A stretch of 64,000 nt of DNA from Arthrobacter globiformis (GTDB lineage: Bacteria; Actinomycetota; Actinomycetes; Actinomycetales; Micrococcaceae): positions 930,001-994,000 of the forward strand of contig NZ_JAUSZX010000001.1 in NCBI RefSeq assembly GCF_030818015.1. Reading direction: 5' to 3'. The number at the start of each line of letters is the position of its first letter. The first letter of the stretch is position 1. This document shows positions 10,303-19,246 of this stretch, piece by piece. The notes below the pieces were generated by a model. The model worked only from the letters and a program-made list of their open reading frames with translations, had not been told where the DNA came from and did no database searches. Both the position numbers and the translations under genes were made by a program.

Positions 10303-12051
10303 ATGGCCAAGGAACTCGCAATCCAGCTCATAGAACAACTCCAGGCTGCCGGCGTGCAGCGGATATACGGCATTGTGGGGGACAGCCTGAACCCCATCGT
10401 CGACGCAGTACGGCAGACCGGCGGAGCGGCCAAAGGCGGCATTGACTGGATCCATGTCCGGCACGAGGAAGCCGCAGCCTTCGCCGCCGCAGCCGAGGCC
10501 CAGCTGACAGGAAAGCTTGCCGTCTGCGCCGGCTCCTGCGGCCCCGGCAACCTGCACCTCATCAACGGCCTGTACGATGCGAACCGCTCGGGCGCGCCTG
10601 TTCTGGCCATCGCCTCGCACATCCCGAGCAAGCAGATCGGCAGCAGCTTCTTCCAGGAAACCCATCCCGACCGGATCTTCAACGAATGCTCCGTCTACTC
10701 GGAGCTCATCAGCACGGCGGAACAGGCGCCGCGGGTGATGCACAGCGCCATCCAGCACGCCGTCGCTTTGGGCGGTGTCGCCGTCGTCACCCTTCCCGGC
10801 GATATAGCCGGGCTGGAGGCAACGGGGGAGACGCCGCTGCCTGCGGCCTTCCGACCCGCAACGCTCGTCCCGGCCGCCGAAAGCATCAGTGAGCTCGCTG
10901 ATGCCATCAATGCGGCGGACAAGGTTGCCATCTTCGCCGGGGCGGGCACGCAGGGCGCCCATGACGAGGTGATCGCGCTCGCGGAACTGATCGGTGCGCC
11001 GGTCGGCCACACCCTGCGCGGCAAGGACTTCCTGCAGTACGACAATCCCTACGACATCGGCATGACCGGGCTGCTGGGGTATGGCGCCGCGGCGGAGGGC
11101 ATCGAGGACGCGGACCTGCTGTTGCTTCTTGGAACCGATTTTCCCTACGACCAGTTCCTGCCCGGAACGCGCACGGCGCAGGTTGACCGTGCCGCCCACC
11201 GGCTGGGCCGGCGGACCGACGTCGACATCGCCGTCCACGGCGACGTGCTGCCCACGCTCGCCGCGCTGATGCCCCTGCTGGCTCCGAAGAAGAGCCGCCG
11301 CTTCCTCAACCAGATGCTCAAGAAGCATGACCGGCTGATGAATAAGGCCGTGGGCGCCTACACCCGCAAGGTGGAGAAGAAGCAGCCGATCCACCCGGAA
11401 TACGCGGCGTCCCTGCTGGACCAGGCGGCGGCGGAGGACGCCGTCTTCACCGCGGACACCGGCATGTGCAACGTCTGGACCGCCCGCTACATCAACCCGC
11501 TGGGCACCCGCCGGCTGATTGGCTCGTACCTTCACGGCTCCATGGCCAACGCGCTGCCGCACGCGATCGGCGCGCAGCTGGCCTACCCCGGACGGCAGGT
11601 TATTTCGGTCTCGGGCGACGGCGGCCTGTCCATGCTGCTCGGCGAGCTCATCACGGTGGCCGCGCACCGGTTGCCGGTCAACGTGGTGGTCTTCAACAAC
11701 TCCACCCTGGGCATGGTCAAGCTGGAGATGTTGGTGGACGGCCTGCCGGACTTCGGTGTGGACGTGCCCGACGCCGACTACGCCGCCCTTGCCCGCGCGC
11801 TCGGCTTCCACGCTGTCCGGGTCACCGATCCTGCCCGGATCGAAGGTGCCTACCGGGAGGCCTTCGCCCATCCGGGGCCGTCGCTCGTGGAACTCATCAC
11901 GGATCCGAAGGCGCTCTCCATTCCGCCGAAGATCAAGAGCTCCCAGGTCCTGGGGTTCGCAACTGCGATGTCCAAGGTGGTCCTGAACCGTGGCGCCGGG
12001 GAGGCCGTGAGTATGGCGCGCAGCAACCTTCGGAACATTCCGCGGCGGTAG
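10303..12051 (+). CDS. poxB: Pyruvate:quinone oxidoreductase (thiamine-diphosphate dependent)
   Basis: Oxidatively decarboxylates pyruvate to acetate and passes electrons to membrane quinone. At 582 residues it is close to E. coli PoxB (572). The N-terminal pyrimidine-binding domain has the catalytic glutamate in VRHEEAAAF (about residue 54) and CAGSCGPGNLHLINGLYDA. The C-terminal domain has the thiamine-diphosphate motif starting GDGGLSML and ending in FNN (about 438-467). The ATG at 10303 follows GGGAG at 7 nt. The frame is open from 10171, but the added residues are not family-like. Acetate made here could re-enter through the neighbouring glyoxylate shunt. Acetolactate synthase is the main alternative, made less likely by the PoxB-like HEEAAAFAA and GIVGDSLNP segments. 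Confidence 0.88.
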   Translation: MAKELAIQLIEQLQAAGVQRIYGIVGDSLNPIVDAVRQTGGAAKGGIDWIHVRHEEAAAFAAAAEAQLTGKLAVCAGSCGPGNLHLINGLYDANRSGAPVLAIASHIPSKQIGSSFFQETHPDRIFNECSVYSELISTAEQAPRVMHSAIQHAVALGGVAVVTLPGDIAGLEATGETPLPAAFRPATLVPAAESISELADAINAADKVAIFAGAGTQGAHDEVIALAELIGAPVGHTLRGKDFLQYDNPYDIGMTGLLGYGAAAEGIEDADLLLLLGTDFPYDQFLPGTRTAQVDRAAHRLGRRTDVDIAVHGDVLPTLAALMPLLAPKKSRRFLNQMLKKHDRLMNKAVGAYTRKVEKKQPIHPEYAASLLDQAAAEDAVFTADTGMCNVWTARYINPLGTRRLIGSYLHGSMANALPHAIGAQLAYPGRQVISVSGDGGLSMLLGELITVAAHRLPVNVVVFNNSTLGMVKLEMLVDGLPDFGVDVPDADYAALARALGFHAVRVTDPARIEGAYREAFAHPGPSLVELITDPKALSIPPKIKSSQVLGFATAMSKVVLNRGAGEAVSMARSNLRNIPRR

Positions 12052-12088
12052 TGTGTGGGGGCGATAGTTGCCGGCAGGTTCCCGAGGG

Positions 12089-12112
12089 CGACGGCGGGCC
12101 TGCCCGCCGTCG
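12089..12112. terminator. Hairpin between convergent genes
   Basis: CGACGGCGGGC (12089-12099) and its exact complement (12102-12112) form an 11-bp stem with a 2-nt loop, between the stop codons of poxB and the DUF1801 gene. There is no T-run. A looser outer pairing (near 12060-12075 with 12157-12172) reuses the TAGTTGCC core seen at 2136-2177. Confidence 0.5.
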
Positions 12113-12161
12113 TCCGCTTCCGCCGTCGTCCGCGTTCGACGGCGGGCGGCGCAGACGGCAG

Positions 12162-12518
12162 TCACTGCCCCCGGCGCTCAGCGGCGAGAAGCGCCGCCGT
12201 CCGTTCGATGAGCCCGTAGGGGAGCGGCCTGCCTAGCGGGAATTTGAGCGTGCCCTTGGCGGCCCGGAAGGGCGCGATCTCAGCCTGGAAAGCGTCGTCG
12301 CCGGATGGCACCGGGTAGACCGAAATATGGTGCGCCCAGCCCGCGAAATACACCACATACTTGCCGCCGAGCGTGACCGTGGGGATGCCGTAGCTGATCA
12401 TTTCGCCGGAACCCGGCACAGCCGCACGGCACCTGCGCCGAACCTCCTGAAGGACATCCTGCACATCGGCGGGAAACTGCGCGATGTACTCGTCAACGCT
12501 GTCGAAATGCTGGGCCAT
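12162..12518 (-). CDS. DUF1801 (YdhG-like) protein
   Basis: A 118-residue single-domain protein. VDEYIAQFPADVQDVLQEVRRRCRAAVPG is followed by EMISYGIPTV, VYFAGWAHHISVYP and FPLGRPLPYGLIERTAALL, the standard DUF1801 pattern. Frataxin-like or iron-chaperone roles are proposed for Bacillus YdhG, but the function in actinobacteria is unclear. The start at 12516-12518 has a GGAGGAG site. Upstream in-frame codons to 12821 overlap the serpin start antisense and are not family-like. It converges on poxB. Confidence 0.75.
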   Translation of the reverse strand: MAQHFDSVDEYIAQFPADVQDVLQEVRRRCRAAVPGSGEMISYGIPTVTLGGKYVVYFAGWAHHISVYPVPSGDDAFQAEIAPFRAAKGTLKFPLGRPLPYGLIERTAALLAAERRGQ

Positions 12519-12693
12519 GCCGCGCTCCTCCACGATCAGCCGGGATGCCCTGAGGATACGCCCGGGCACGAATGTGAGCGTCAGAGATGAGACCAAACCG
12601 ACGACAAGCCGTGACCGGCCAGGCATCGATACTGTCAGCGCCCGCTGGTTGACTGTGGACATACGGTGTTCTCCGGATGAGCCGAGGACTGCA

Positions 12694-13968
12694 ATGAACA
12701 GGATTCGAATGGCCAAGATGGTGGCGGCCTCGGCCGCGGTCGTACTCGCAACGGCGTGTTCGGCGCCGGTGCCTGGAATGCTGAAGGCCGACGACGTGGA
12801 GCGGGTATCGGTGGATGGCACGGCCTATGCCGCTGAGTTCCGCGCGTTCCGGGACTCCGCCCTGGGGCTTGGCCAGGCACTGCTGGCCGGCGGCGGCAAT
12901 GGTTCAGGAGGGAACGTGGTGTCCTCGCCCGGAAGCTTGCTGGTTGCGCTGGCGATGCTTCGGGCCGGCGCGTCCGGGGAAACAGCTGCCGAGTTGGACA
13001 GTGTTGTGGGTTTCCCGGAGGAAAGACGGGATGAGGCCATGAACGCGGTGCTCGCCTCCCTGGCGAAGTTCGACGGCGACCCCGGCGCCGTGGACGAGGA
13101 CAACCCGCCGCGGAGGCCTGTCATGCATGCCGCCAACGGATTGTTCGTGGACAAGGCGGTGCCAACAGGCGAGCCATTCCTCACCACGCTGGCAAGGCAC
13201 TATGGAACTGGCGTATATCCGGTGGACTTCAGCGACGAGGGCGCCACCAAGCCCGCGATCGATGCCTGGGTGGACAGGAACACGGGCGGCCGAATCAAGG
13301 AAGCGCCCGCAAAGTACGACCCCCGGAACACGTTCAGCCTGCTCAACGCCCTGTACTTTGCGGCGGCCTGGCAGTTCCCGTTTGACCCGGGCTCAACGTC
13401 GGATTTGCCCTTCACCCTCGCCGGCGGCGAGCAAATCGACGTCCCGGCCATGCATAACCTGCTGAAGATGAAGTACGCCGAAGGGGCCGGCTGGCGGGGT
13501 GCGGACCTTCCGTATGCTGAGGGGTTCGTGATGCGTCTGGTCCTGCCGGACGCCGGGGCGGATGCCTTATTCAGTGGGCCACAGCTCACGGAAATCGCGA
13601 GTGCCTTGGACACCGCGCCTCTGGAGACCGTGCAGATTCAGCTGCCTCGCTGGGACCACAAATGCAGCTTCGACCTACGCGCGGTTCTGGAAGCCGCCGG
13701 CCTGCAAAAGACCCTCACCACCACTGAGGACTTCAACGCGATCCAGCCGAAAATGACCATTACGCAGGCGGCGCAGACCGCCAACATCACGGTCGCCGAG
13801 AAGGGAACCGTGGCCGCTGCAGTAACCCAGATCAACGGCAGGGTGACGAGCGCGCCACCCCAGCCCGAGCACACCATCGACTTCGACCGGCCGTTCCACT
13901 ACCAGATCGTGCACGTTGAAAGCGGGTTGCCTCTTTTCATGGGAACAGTGGCCGACCCCCGCTCCTAA
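12694..13968 (+). CDS. Serpin-family protease inhibitor, lipoprotein
   Basis: A 424-residue serpin with a lipoprotein signal (VVLATACSAP, Cys at about residue 22), so probably surface-anchored. Family marks are NVVSSPGSLLVALAMLRAGASGETAAEL, NALYFAAAWQFPF, and a reactive-centre hinge EKGTVAAAV that keeps the small residues needed for loop insertion. The C-terminal serpin signature FDRPFHYQIVHVESGLPLFMG closes the fold. Counting from the hinge glutamate as P17 puts P1 near Thr in GRVTSAPP. The loop is about four residues longer than in alpha-1-antitrypsin, so the true P1 may differ. An inhibitory function is inferred from the hinge. Target protease unknown. A terminator follows. Confidence 0.88.
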   Translation: MNRIRMAKMVAASAAVVLATACSAPVPGMLKADDVERVSVDGTAYAAEFRAFRDSALGLGQALLAGGGNGSGGNVVSSPGSLLVALAMLRAGASGETAAELDSVVGFPEERRDEAMNAVLASLAKFDGDPGAVDEDNPPRRPVMHAANGLFVDKAVPTGEPFLTTLARHYGTGVYPVDFSDEGATKPAIDAWVDRNTGGRIKEAPAKYDPRNTFSLLNALYFAAAWQFPFDPGSTSDLPFTLAGGEQIDVPAMHNLLKMKYAEGAGWRGADLPYAEGFVMRLVLPDAGADALFSGPQLTEIASALDTAPLETVQIQLPRWDHKCSFDLRAVLEAAGLQKTLTTTEDFNAIQPKMTITQAAQTANITVAEKGTVAAAVTQINGRVTSAPPQPEHTIDFDRPFHYQIVHVESGLPLFMGTVADPRS

Positions 13969-14006
13969 CCAAAACCCTTCCTCAGGTCCTGCAGCGAAAA
14001 CCGGGA

Positions 14007-14042
14007 CCCTTCCCCAACGCATTAGGAAGGGTTGGGGTTTTT
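14007..14042 (+). terminator. Intrinsic terminator after the serpin gene
   Basis: CCCCAAC (14012-14018) pairs with GTTGGGG (14031-14037), followed by TTTTT (14038-14042). A competing stem CCCTTCC/GGAAGGG (14007-14013, 14025-14031) is nested in it. Confidence 0.6.
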
Positions 14043-14086
14043 CGTGCGAAAGGTGAGGAAGGGTTGGGGTTTTTCGTGCGAAGGTG
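14024..14086. repeat. Two tandem copies of a 31-32 nt repeat
   Basis: Copy 1 (14024-14055) and copy 2 (14056-14086) both run AGGAAGGGTTGGGG, T-run, CGTGCGAA, GGTG, and differ by one A. The inverted element AACCCTTCCTCA (13973-13984) pairs with 14054-14065. The 18-nt core GTGCGAAAGGTGAGGAAG (14044-14061) recurs exactly at 36059-36076. Confidence 0.75.
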
Positions 14087-14107
14087 AGGAAGCATTCCGG
14101 CCAAGGC

Positions 14108-14989
14108 CTAGCGCGGGCCGCCCTGCCAGAGGGCGTCGAACGGGGCGCCGGAGGCCACGCGGTTGCGGATGCCTGCGGTCACGAAGTCCTTCGCCGTCCG
14201 GGCTGCCTCCAGCGGCGATGCACCCTTGGCCAGCTCAGCCGTCACCGCCGCAGCGAGCGAGCAGCCGGCGCCGGAGACCGCCACCTCGCCCACCTTCGGG
14301 GCACTCAGGACCTCGAGGGTTTCGCCGTCGTAGAAGACATCGACGGCGTCGGGACCGGACAGGCGCACGCCGCCCTTGGCCAGCACCGCGGCTCCTCTCA
14401 GCTCGTGGATCCGGACTGCCGCAGCCTTGAGGGATTCGACGTCGGTGATCTCCAGGCCGGACAGCGACTCGGCCTCGAAGTGGTTGGGCGTGACGAACGA
14501 GGCCAGCGGCAGGATCTGAGCCTTCAGTGCCTGGTCCGTGTCCAGGGCATGACCCGGCTCCTGGCCCTTGCAGATCAGCACCGGGTCCAGGACAACGTTG
14601 CTGAACGCGCCGGACGCCAGCGCGGAGGCGACGGTCGAAATGGTGGCAGGGCTGCCCAGCATGCCGATCTTCACAGTGTCCAGCACGGAAGGTGCGCCCG
14701 AAGCGGCACCGTAGGCCGCCGTCGTCGCCTCCAGCTGGTGCGCGACGACTTCCTGATCCACGGGCACGAAGCGGTGGTTCCAGCCATTCTTCGGATCGAA
14801 AGAGACGATGCAGGTGAGGTTGGCGATGCCGAAAACGCCGAGTTCCTGGAACGTCTTCAGGTCGGCCTGGGCTCCGGCGCCGCCGGTCGCCTCCGAACCG
14901 GCGATGGTCAGGACGACCGCGGGCGCGGCGGTGGTGGCGGAAACGGCGTCGGACGCCAGAGCAGAAGAGTCGAACGCGGTGGAAGTCAT
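14108..14989 (-). CDS. thiD: Hydroxymethylpyrimidine/phosphomethylpyrimidine kinase (ThiD/PdxK family)
   Basis: A ribokinase-fold kinase of 293 residues. [27 protein letters not shown] near the N-terminus, VKIGMLGSP in the centre, [23 protein letters not shown] and the C-terminal anion-hole region [17 protein letters not shown] are the family pattern. ThiD phosphorylates HMP and HMP-P for thiamine synthesis; related enzymes act on pyridoxal. No other thiamine gene is in the window, so the pyridoxal-kinase alternative stays open. The ATG at 14987-14989 is chosen over the open frame up to 16003, which runs antisense through the next two genes. It is divergent from the YhhQ-type gene. Confidence 0.85.
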   Translation of the reverse strand: MTSTAFDSSALASDAVSATTAAPAVVLTIAGSEATGGAGAQADLKTFQELGVFGIANLTCIVSFDPKNGWNHRFVPVDQEVVAHQLEATTAAYGAASGAPSVLDTVKIGMLGSPATISTVASALASGAFSNVVLDPVLICKGQEPGHALDTDQALKAQILPLASFVTPNHFEAESLSGLEITDVESLKAAAVRIHELRGAAVLAKGGVRLSGPDAVDVFYDGETLEVLSAPKVGEVAVSGAGCSLAAAVTAELAKGASPLEAARTAKDFVTAGIRNRVASGAPFDALWQGGPR

Positions 14990-15108
14990 GCCCCCAACCT
15001 GCCACCGGCCGTGCAGCGCAGGCATTGTGCTCATGAACAGTTTGATGATGCGAGAATGGAGGGCGGTTTCGGCGGCCAGCCGCGGGACCCGTCCAGTGCT
15101 AATACAGC

Positions 15109-15143
15109 CGGCTGCCATCTCCCTTCGTGGGGACAGGCAGCCG
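15109..15143 (+). promoter_or_regulatory. Structured leader hairpin of the YhhQ-type transporter gene
   Basis: CGGCTGCC (15109-15116) pairs perfectly with GGCAGCCG (15136-15143). An inner stem TCCC/GGGA (15120-15123 with 15130-15133) closes a TTCGTG loop, leaving a small internal loop. The hairpin ends 26 nt before the ATG. Queuosine-precursor transporters are often riboswitch-controlled, but this does not match the preQ1-I consensus I know, so a regulatory role is inference. Confidence 0.45.
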
Positions 15144-15169
15144 AGCGAACCACTACGAATGGAAAACCC

Positions 15170-15865
15170 ATGACCACCGCCCAGTCCTCCGTGCCGAAAG
15201 CAGCGCCGAAATTCGCCTCGGTCGGTTCCCCCTACTTCGGCACCATGCTTGCGGTCATGGCCGTGGTGCTGATCCTGTCCAACATTGGTGCTTCCAAGGG
15301 TGTGGCGCTGGGTCCAATCGTTACGGACGGCGGCTTCTTCCTGTTCCCGCTGGCGTACATCCTGGGCGACGTTATCAGTGAGGTCTACGGCTTGAAGGTT
15401 GCCCGGAAAGCCATCGTCACCACGTTTGCCCTGTCCGTCTTCGCCTCGCTTTGCTACTGGGTGATCATTGCGCTGCCTGGCTTCGACGACGACTTCGGCA
15501 CCGCCAAGCAGGCCGCCCTCGAAGGCGCCATCGGCCCGGTTCCACAGATCGTGCTGGCCTCGCTCCTTGCGTTCTTCGCCGGACAGACCATCAACTCCTG
15601 GATCCTGGTCAGGATGAAGGCCCGCACAGGGGAGAAGTCGCTGTGGGCCCGCATCATGAGCTCGTCGGTGGCCGGGGAATTCGTGGACACGCTGATTTTC
15701 TGCAGCATCGCGGCCTCGGTGATCGGCATCAGCGATTTTGGCATGTTTGTGAACTACGTGCTGGTGGGCTTCCTCTACAAGACCCTCGTGGAGTTCCTCT
15801 TCGTTCCCGTCACCACCCTGGTCATCGGCTGGGTCAAGAAGCGCGAACCGAGCTACGGGGCGTAG
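15170..15865 (+). CDS. yhhQ: Queuosine precursor transporter, YhhQ/VUT family
   Basis: A 231-residue membrane protein with about six helices. [23 protein letters not shown] is followed by [41 protein letters not shown] and [14 protein letters not shown], which are the YhhQ/DUF165 family blocks. Family members import queuosine precursors (preQ0, preQ1 or queuine). The tRNA-guanine transglycosylase gene at 17093-18406 is two genes away, and no queuosine synthesis gene (queC/D/E/F) is seen, so a salvage role fits. The ATG at 15170 has only a weak GGAAA upstream, which may matter given the hairpin in the leader. Confidence 0.88.
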   Translation: MTTAQSSVPKAAPKFASVGSPYFGTMLAVMAVVLILSNIGASKGVALGPIVTDGGFFLFPLAYILGDVISEVYGLKVARKAIVTTFALSVFASLCYWVIIALPGFDDDFGTAKQAALEGAIGPVPQIVLASLLAFFAGQTINSWILVRMKARTGEKSLWARIMSSSVAGEFVDTLIFCSIAASVIGISDFGMFVNYVLVGFLYKTLVEFLFVPVTTLVIGWVKKREPSYGA

Positions 15866-15877
15866 TCCTGCGGCGCC

Positions 15878-15944
15878 GAGGTCGCCGGAACCGTGCGAGG
15901 TCGCCGGAAGGTTCCGGCGAACTCGCAGGTTTCCGGCGACCTCG
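15878..15944. repeat. 68-bp GCCGGAA-type intergenic palindrome, copy 1
   Basis: Four units of GTCGCCGGAA or its complement are arranged as a near-perfect dyad (about 29 of 33 pairs) just after the YhhQ-type stop and before the convergent DUF559-type gene. Copies 2 and 3 are at 16970-17037 and 52419-52486. Confidence 0.85.
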
Positions 15945-15962
15945 CTGCCCGCGAACCCGGGC

Positions 15963-16907
15963 TCAGAACTTGCGGGGGCGGCCAGCCAGGGCGTGGAGCA
16001 CACGGTTCTTGAACTGTGCCTCGTTGAACAGGTCCTTCCACTCGACCCGGACGAAGAGCCATCCTTCCTCCGTCAGGGCCTTTTCGCGGAGACGTTCCTG
16101 GAAGAGCACCTCGTTGGTGGGTTGGAAGTCGAAGTATTTAGCCTTGCCATCAAACTCGAGGGCGACCTTCTCCTCCTTCCAAGCGAAGTCCAGACGGTGC
16201 TTCCCCGCTCGGCTCAGCACCTCAACCTGCGGCTCGGGAAGCCGCATCTTCAGGCGGAGGATCAGCTCCCGTGTCAGCGTCTCGCCGGGCGATTCCGAAC
16301 GGGCGTCGGCCGTTTCGAGTACCCGGCGGAAAGTCCGGACACCCCGCTGCCCGTCCAATGAATCTGCCATCGCCTGCAGGAGGAAGCGGTCGGCGCCGCG
16401 GCGCAGCGAATGGTCCATCACGATCAGCGCTTGCCTGTAGTTGAGCATCATGGCGCAATCTGCGGCCGTCCTCTCCAGCGACGTGGTCCGCAGGCCGCCC
16501 ACTACGGTCACGTCGTAGTCGGAGAACGGGCGCGTATGGCACCGCACATCCTTGCCGTGGCGCTCACTCGACGGGCGGACGTGCTGCAGAACATGGATTG
16601 CGTCGTCCACGTTCCAGAGATAGAGGCGGTGCAGGCGGGCGGCGGAAGTGTGGCTGTAGACGAAGGCGCCGGTCGACGTCGTGCGCGTTCCGTGCGCATG
16701 CGCGTAAATCAGCTGGCGGCTCCGGACACGGGCGGACTGGGCATCCCACACGCTGGCACGTAGATAGCAGCCGTAGCGCAGCCGGACGAGGGAACTCGAA
16801 TCCAGCAAGGACTTGATCGACCGGGAGCCAAAGCCGAGATCGATGAGCTGGTCCGTGCGCCAGAGGTTTCCGGTGGGCGGGAGCACGGGAGTGTTGTTCT
16901 TCGGCAT
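15963..16907 (-). CDS. AbiEi-like N-terminus with DUF559/PD-(D/E)XK-type nuclease-fold C-terminus
   Basis: A 314-residue protein of a kind common in actinobacteria. The N-terminal part (about 10-60, LWRTDQLIDLGFGSRSIKSLL and LVRLRYGCYL) resembles the winged-helix domain of AbiEi antitoxins. The C-terminal part has a PD-(D/E)XK-like arrangement, HRLDFAW followed by VALEFDGKAKY, where D, E and K could form an active site, as in DUF559 (Vsr-like) proteins. No AbiEii toxin partner is adjacent, so a type IV toxin-antitoxin role is not supported. It sits between the two queuosine-salvage genes and is flanked on both sides by GCCGGAA palindromes. Confidence 0.65.
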   Translation of the reverse strand: MPKNNTPVLPPTGNLWRTDQLIDLGFGSRSIKSLLDSSSLVRLRYGCYLRASVWDAQSARVRSRQLIYAHAHGTRTTSTGAFVYSHTSAARLHRLYLWNVDDAIHVLQHVRPSSERHGKDVRCHTRPFSDYDVTVVGGLRTTSLERTAADCAMMLNYRQALIVMDHSLRRGADRFLLQAMADSLDGQRGVRTFRRVLETADARSESPGETLTRELILRLKMRLPEPQVEVLSRAGKHRLDFAWKEEKVALEFDGKAKYFDFQPTNEVLFQERLREKALTEEGWLFVRVEWKDLFNEAQFKNRVLHALAGRPRKF

Positions 16908-16969
16908 GCAACCAGCTTCCGGTGCCGCCGAAGATCCGGGGAGGCACCGCCGTCGTTATGTGGAAAACG

Positions 16970-17037
16970 CGACTTCGCCGGAATCGTGCGAGGTCGCCGT
17001 AACCTTCCGGCGATCTGGCTCGTTTCCGGCGAGTTCG
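16970..17037. repeat. 68-bp GCCGGAA-type intergenic palindrome, copy 2
   Basis: Same four-unit design as copy 1, with more drift (GTCGCCGTAA in one unit). It lies between the DUF559-type gene and tgt. Confidence 0.8.
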
Positions 17038-17092
17038 ACGGCGGCCCGACGTGGGCGGGCTCGAACCGGCGCGGCGCGGCTGGGGGCCAACT

Positions 17093-18409
<1,317 letters not shown>

Positions 18410-18439
18410 TCAAGTGTGCCAGCTAACAGCGGCGAACCT

Positions 18440-19165
18440 TCACTGGATGGGCTCTGATGTGGGGTAGTTCTCAGAGCGCCAGTCGTCCCAGAGGGAACGG
18501 ATCGTTTCCATGCTGCCGGCGCCCAGATCGTACAGCGAGAGGATCACCATCGAGCCGCCGTCGGGCCTTTTCTCGGGGATCACGGGCTGGTCAGCCACAA
18601 TCAGCAGGCCTTCTCCGTGCTCCGCGTAGCTGTGTACGGTGAGCCCCACCTGGTGGTTGGTCTTGTGCCAGACCCTGCCCGAGACCTCCTCGCCGGTGCC
18701 CAAGGTCAGCGAATATTCTTCGCCGGCGGCGGGGATATCCTTCAGGCCGAGTTTCTCGATGGCGGAGCCGTCCGCGCCGGGGACGGAGAAGTAGCAGGTG
18801 CGGCGCTTGCCGTGGGGATGGCGCTCCAGCGCGAACCGCAGCTGCTGCAGGAAGATCAGCCACCCCTGGGTGATGTCCTCGTCCCACGCGGCCCATTCGG
18901 AGTTGTGGTCCACACCGGCGCGGGTGACGCTGACCTCGGTTCCGGTGGGCACGGGCTTTAGCGTGAAGACGTCGCCGTTGTTGACCGTCAGCGTGGTGTG
19001 GTCCGGCCCTTCAACCACGTTCTTGCTGAAGTAGATCTCGTTGATTTCCGCCGCCAGCTCGTCGGCCTCCCAGCCATGCCATTGCGCGACTTTCGAGGGT
19101 TCACGCAGCATCGTCCAAACCTGTGGCGCGTCCGAATTGATCACAACGCTGAGATTGTTCGTCAT
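18440..19165 (-). CDS. SRPBCC (AHSA1-like) domain protein
   Basis: A 241-residue protein with a START/AHSA1-type domain in the first half (NLSVVINSDAPQVWTMLREPSKVAQWHGWEADELAAEI, then TGTEVSVTRAGV and GWLIFLQQLRFALE). A C-terminal part (about 130-225) runs from PGADGSAIEKLGLKDIP to GSMVILSLYDLGAG. No catalytic residues are recognisable, and family members bind small hydrophobic ligands or act as chaperone-like proteins. It precedes tgt on the same strand. The C-terminal half resembles the broken gene at 52502-53006. Confidence 0.75.
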   Translation of the reverse strand: MTNNLSVVINSDAPQVWTMLREPSKVAQWHGWEADELAAEINEIYFSKNVVEGPDHTTLTVNNGDVFTLKPVPTGTEVSVTRAGVDHNSEWAAWDEDITQGWLIFLQQLRFALERHPHGKRRTCYFSVPGADGSAIEKLGLKDIPAAGEEYSLTLGTGEEVSGRVWHKTNHQVGLTVHSYAEHGEGLLIVADQPVIPEKRPDGGSMVILSLYDLGAGSMETIRSLWDDWRSENYPTSEPIQ

Positions 19166-19246
19166 GGCCTGAATCTACAACTAGGGCCGCAACCCGGGCT
19201 AGGGGAACTTCCGGTGGAAAACGCGGCATCGGTACCGGAGGGCCCC

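Noticed and set aside
14024..14086. Tandem 31-32 nt repeats as a CRISPR array
   Set aside because: Only two copies, directly abutting with no spacers, and no cas genes.
15095..15169. Standard preQ1-I riboswitch
   Set aside because: Lacks the A-rich tail and short C-rich loop of that class; kept only as an unclassified structured leader.
14990..16003. Upstream extension of the thiD frame
   Set aside because: Antisense to the YhhQ-type gene; added sequence is Gly/Asp/His-rich shadow.
15963..16907. Type IV AbiE toxin-antitoxin system
   Set aside because: Only an AbiEi-like N-terminus is present and no AbiEii-type nucleotidyltransferase gene is adjacent.
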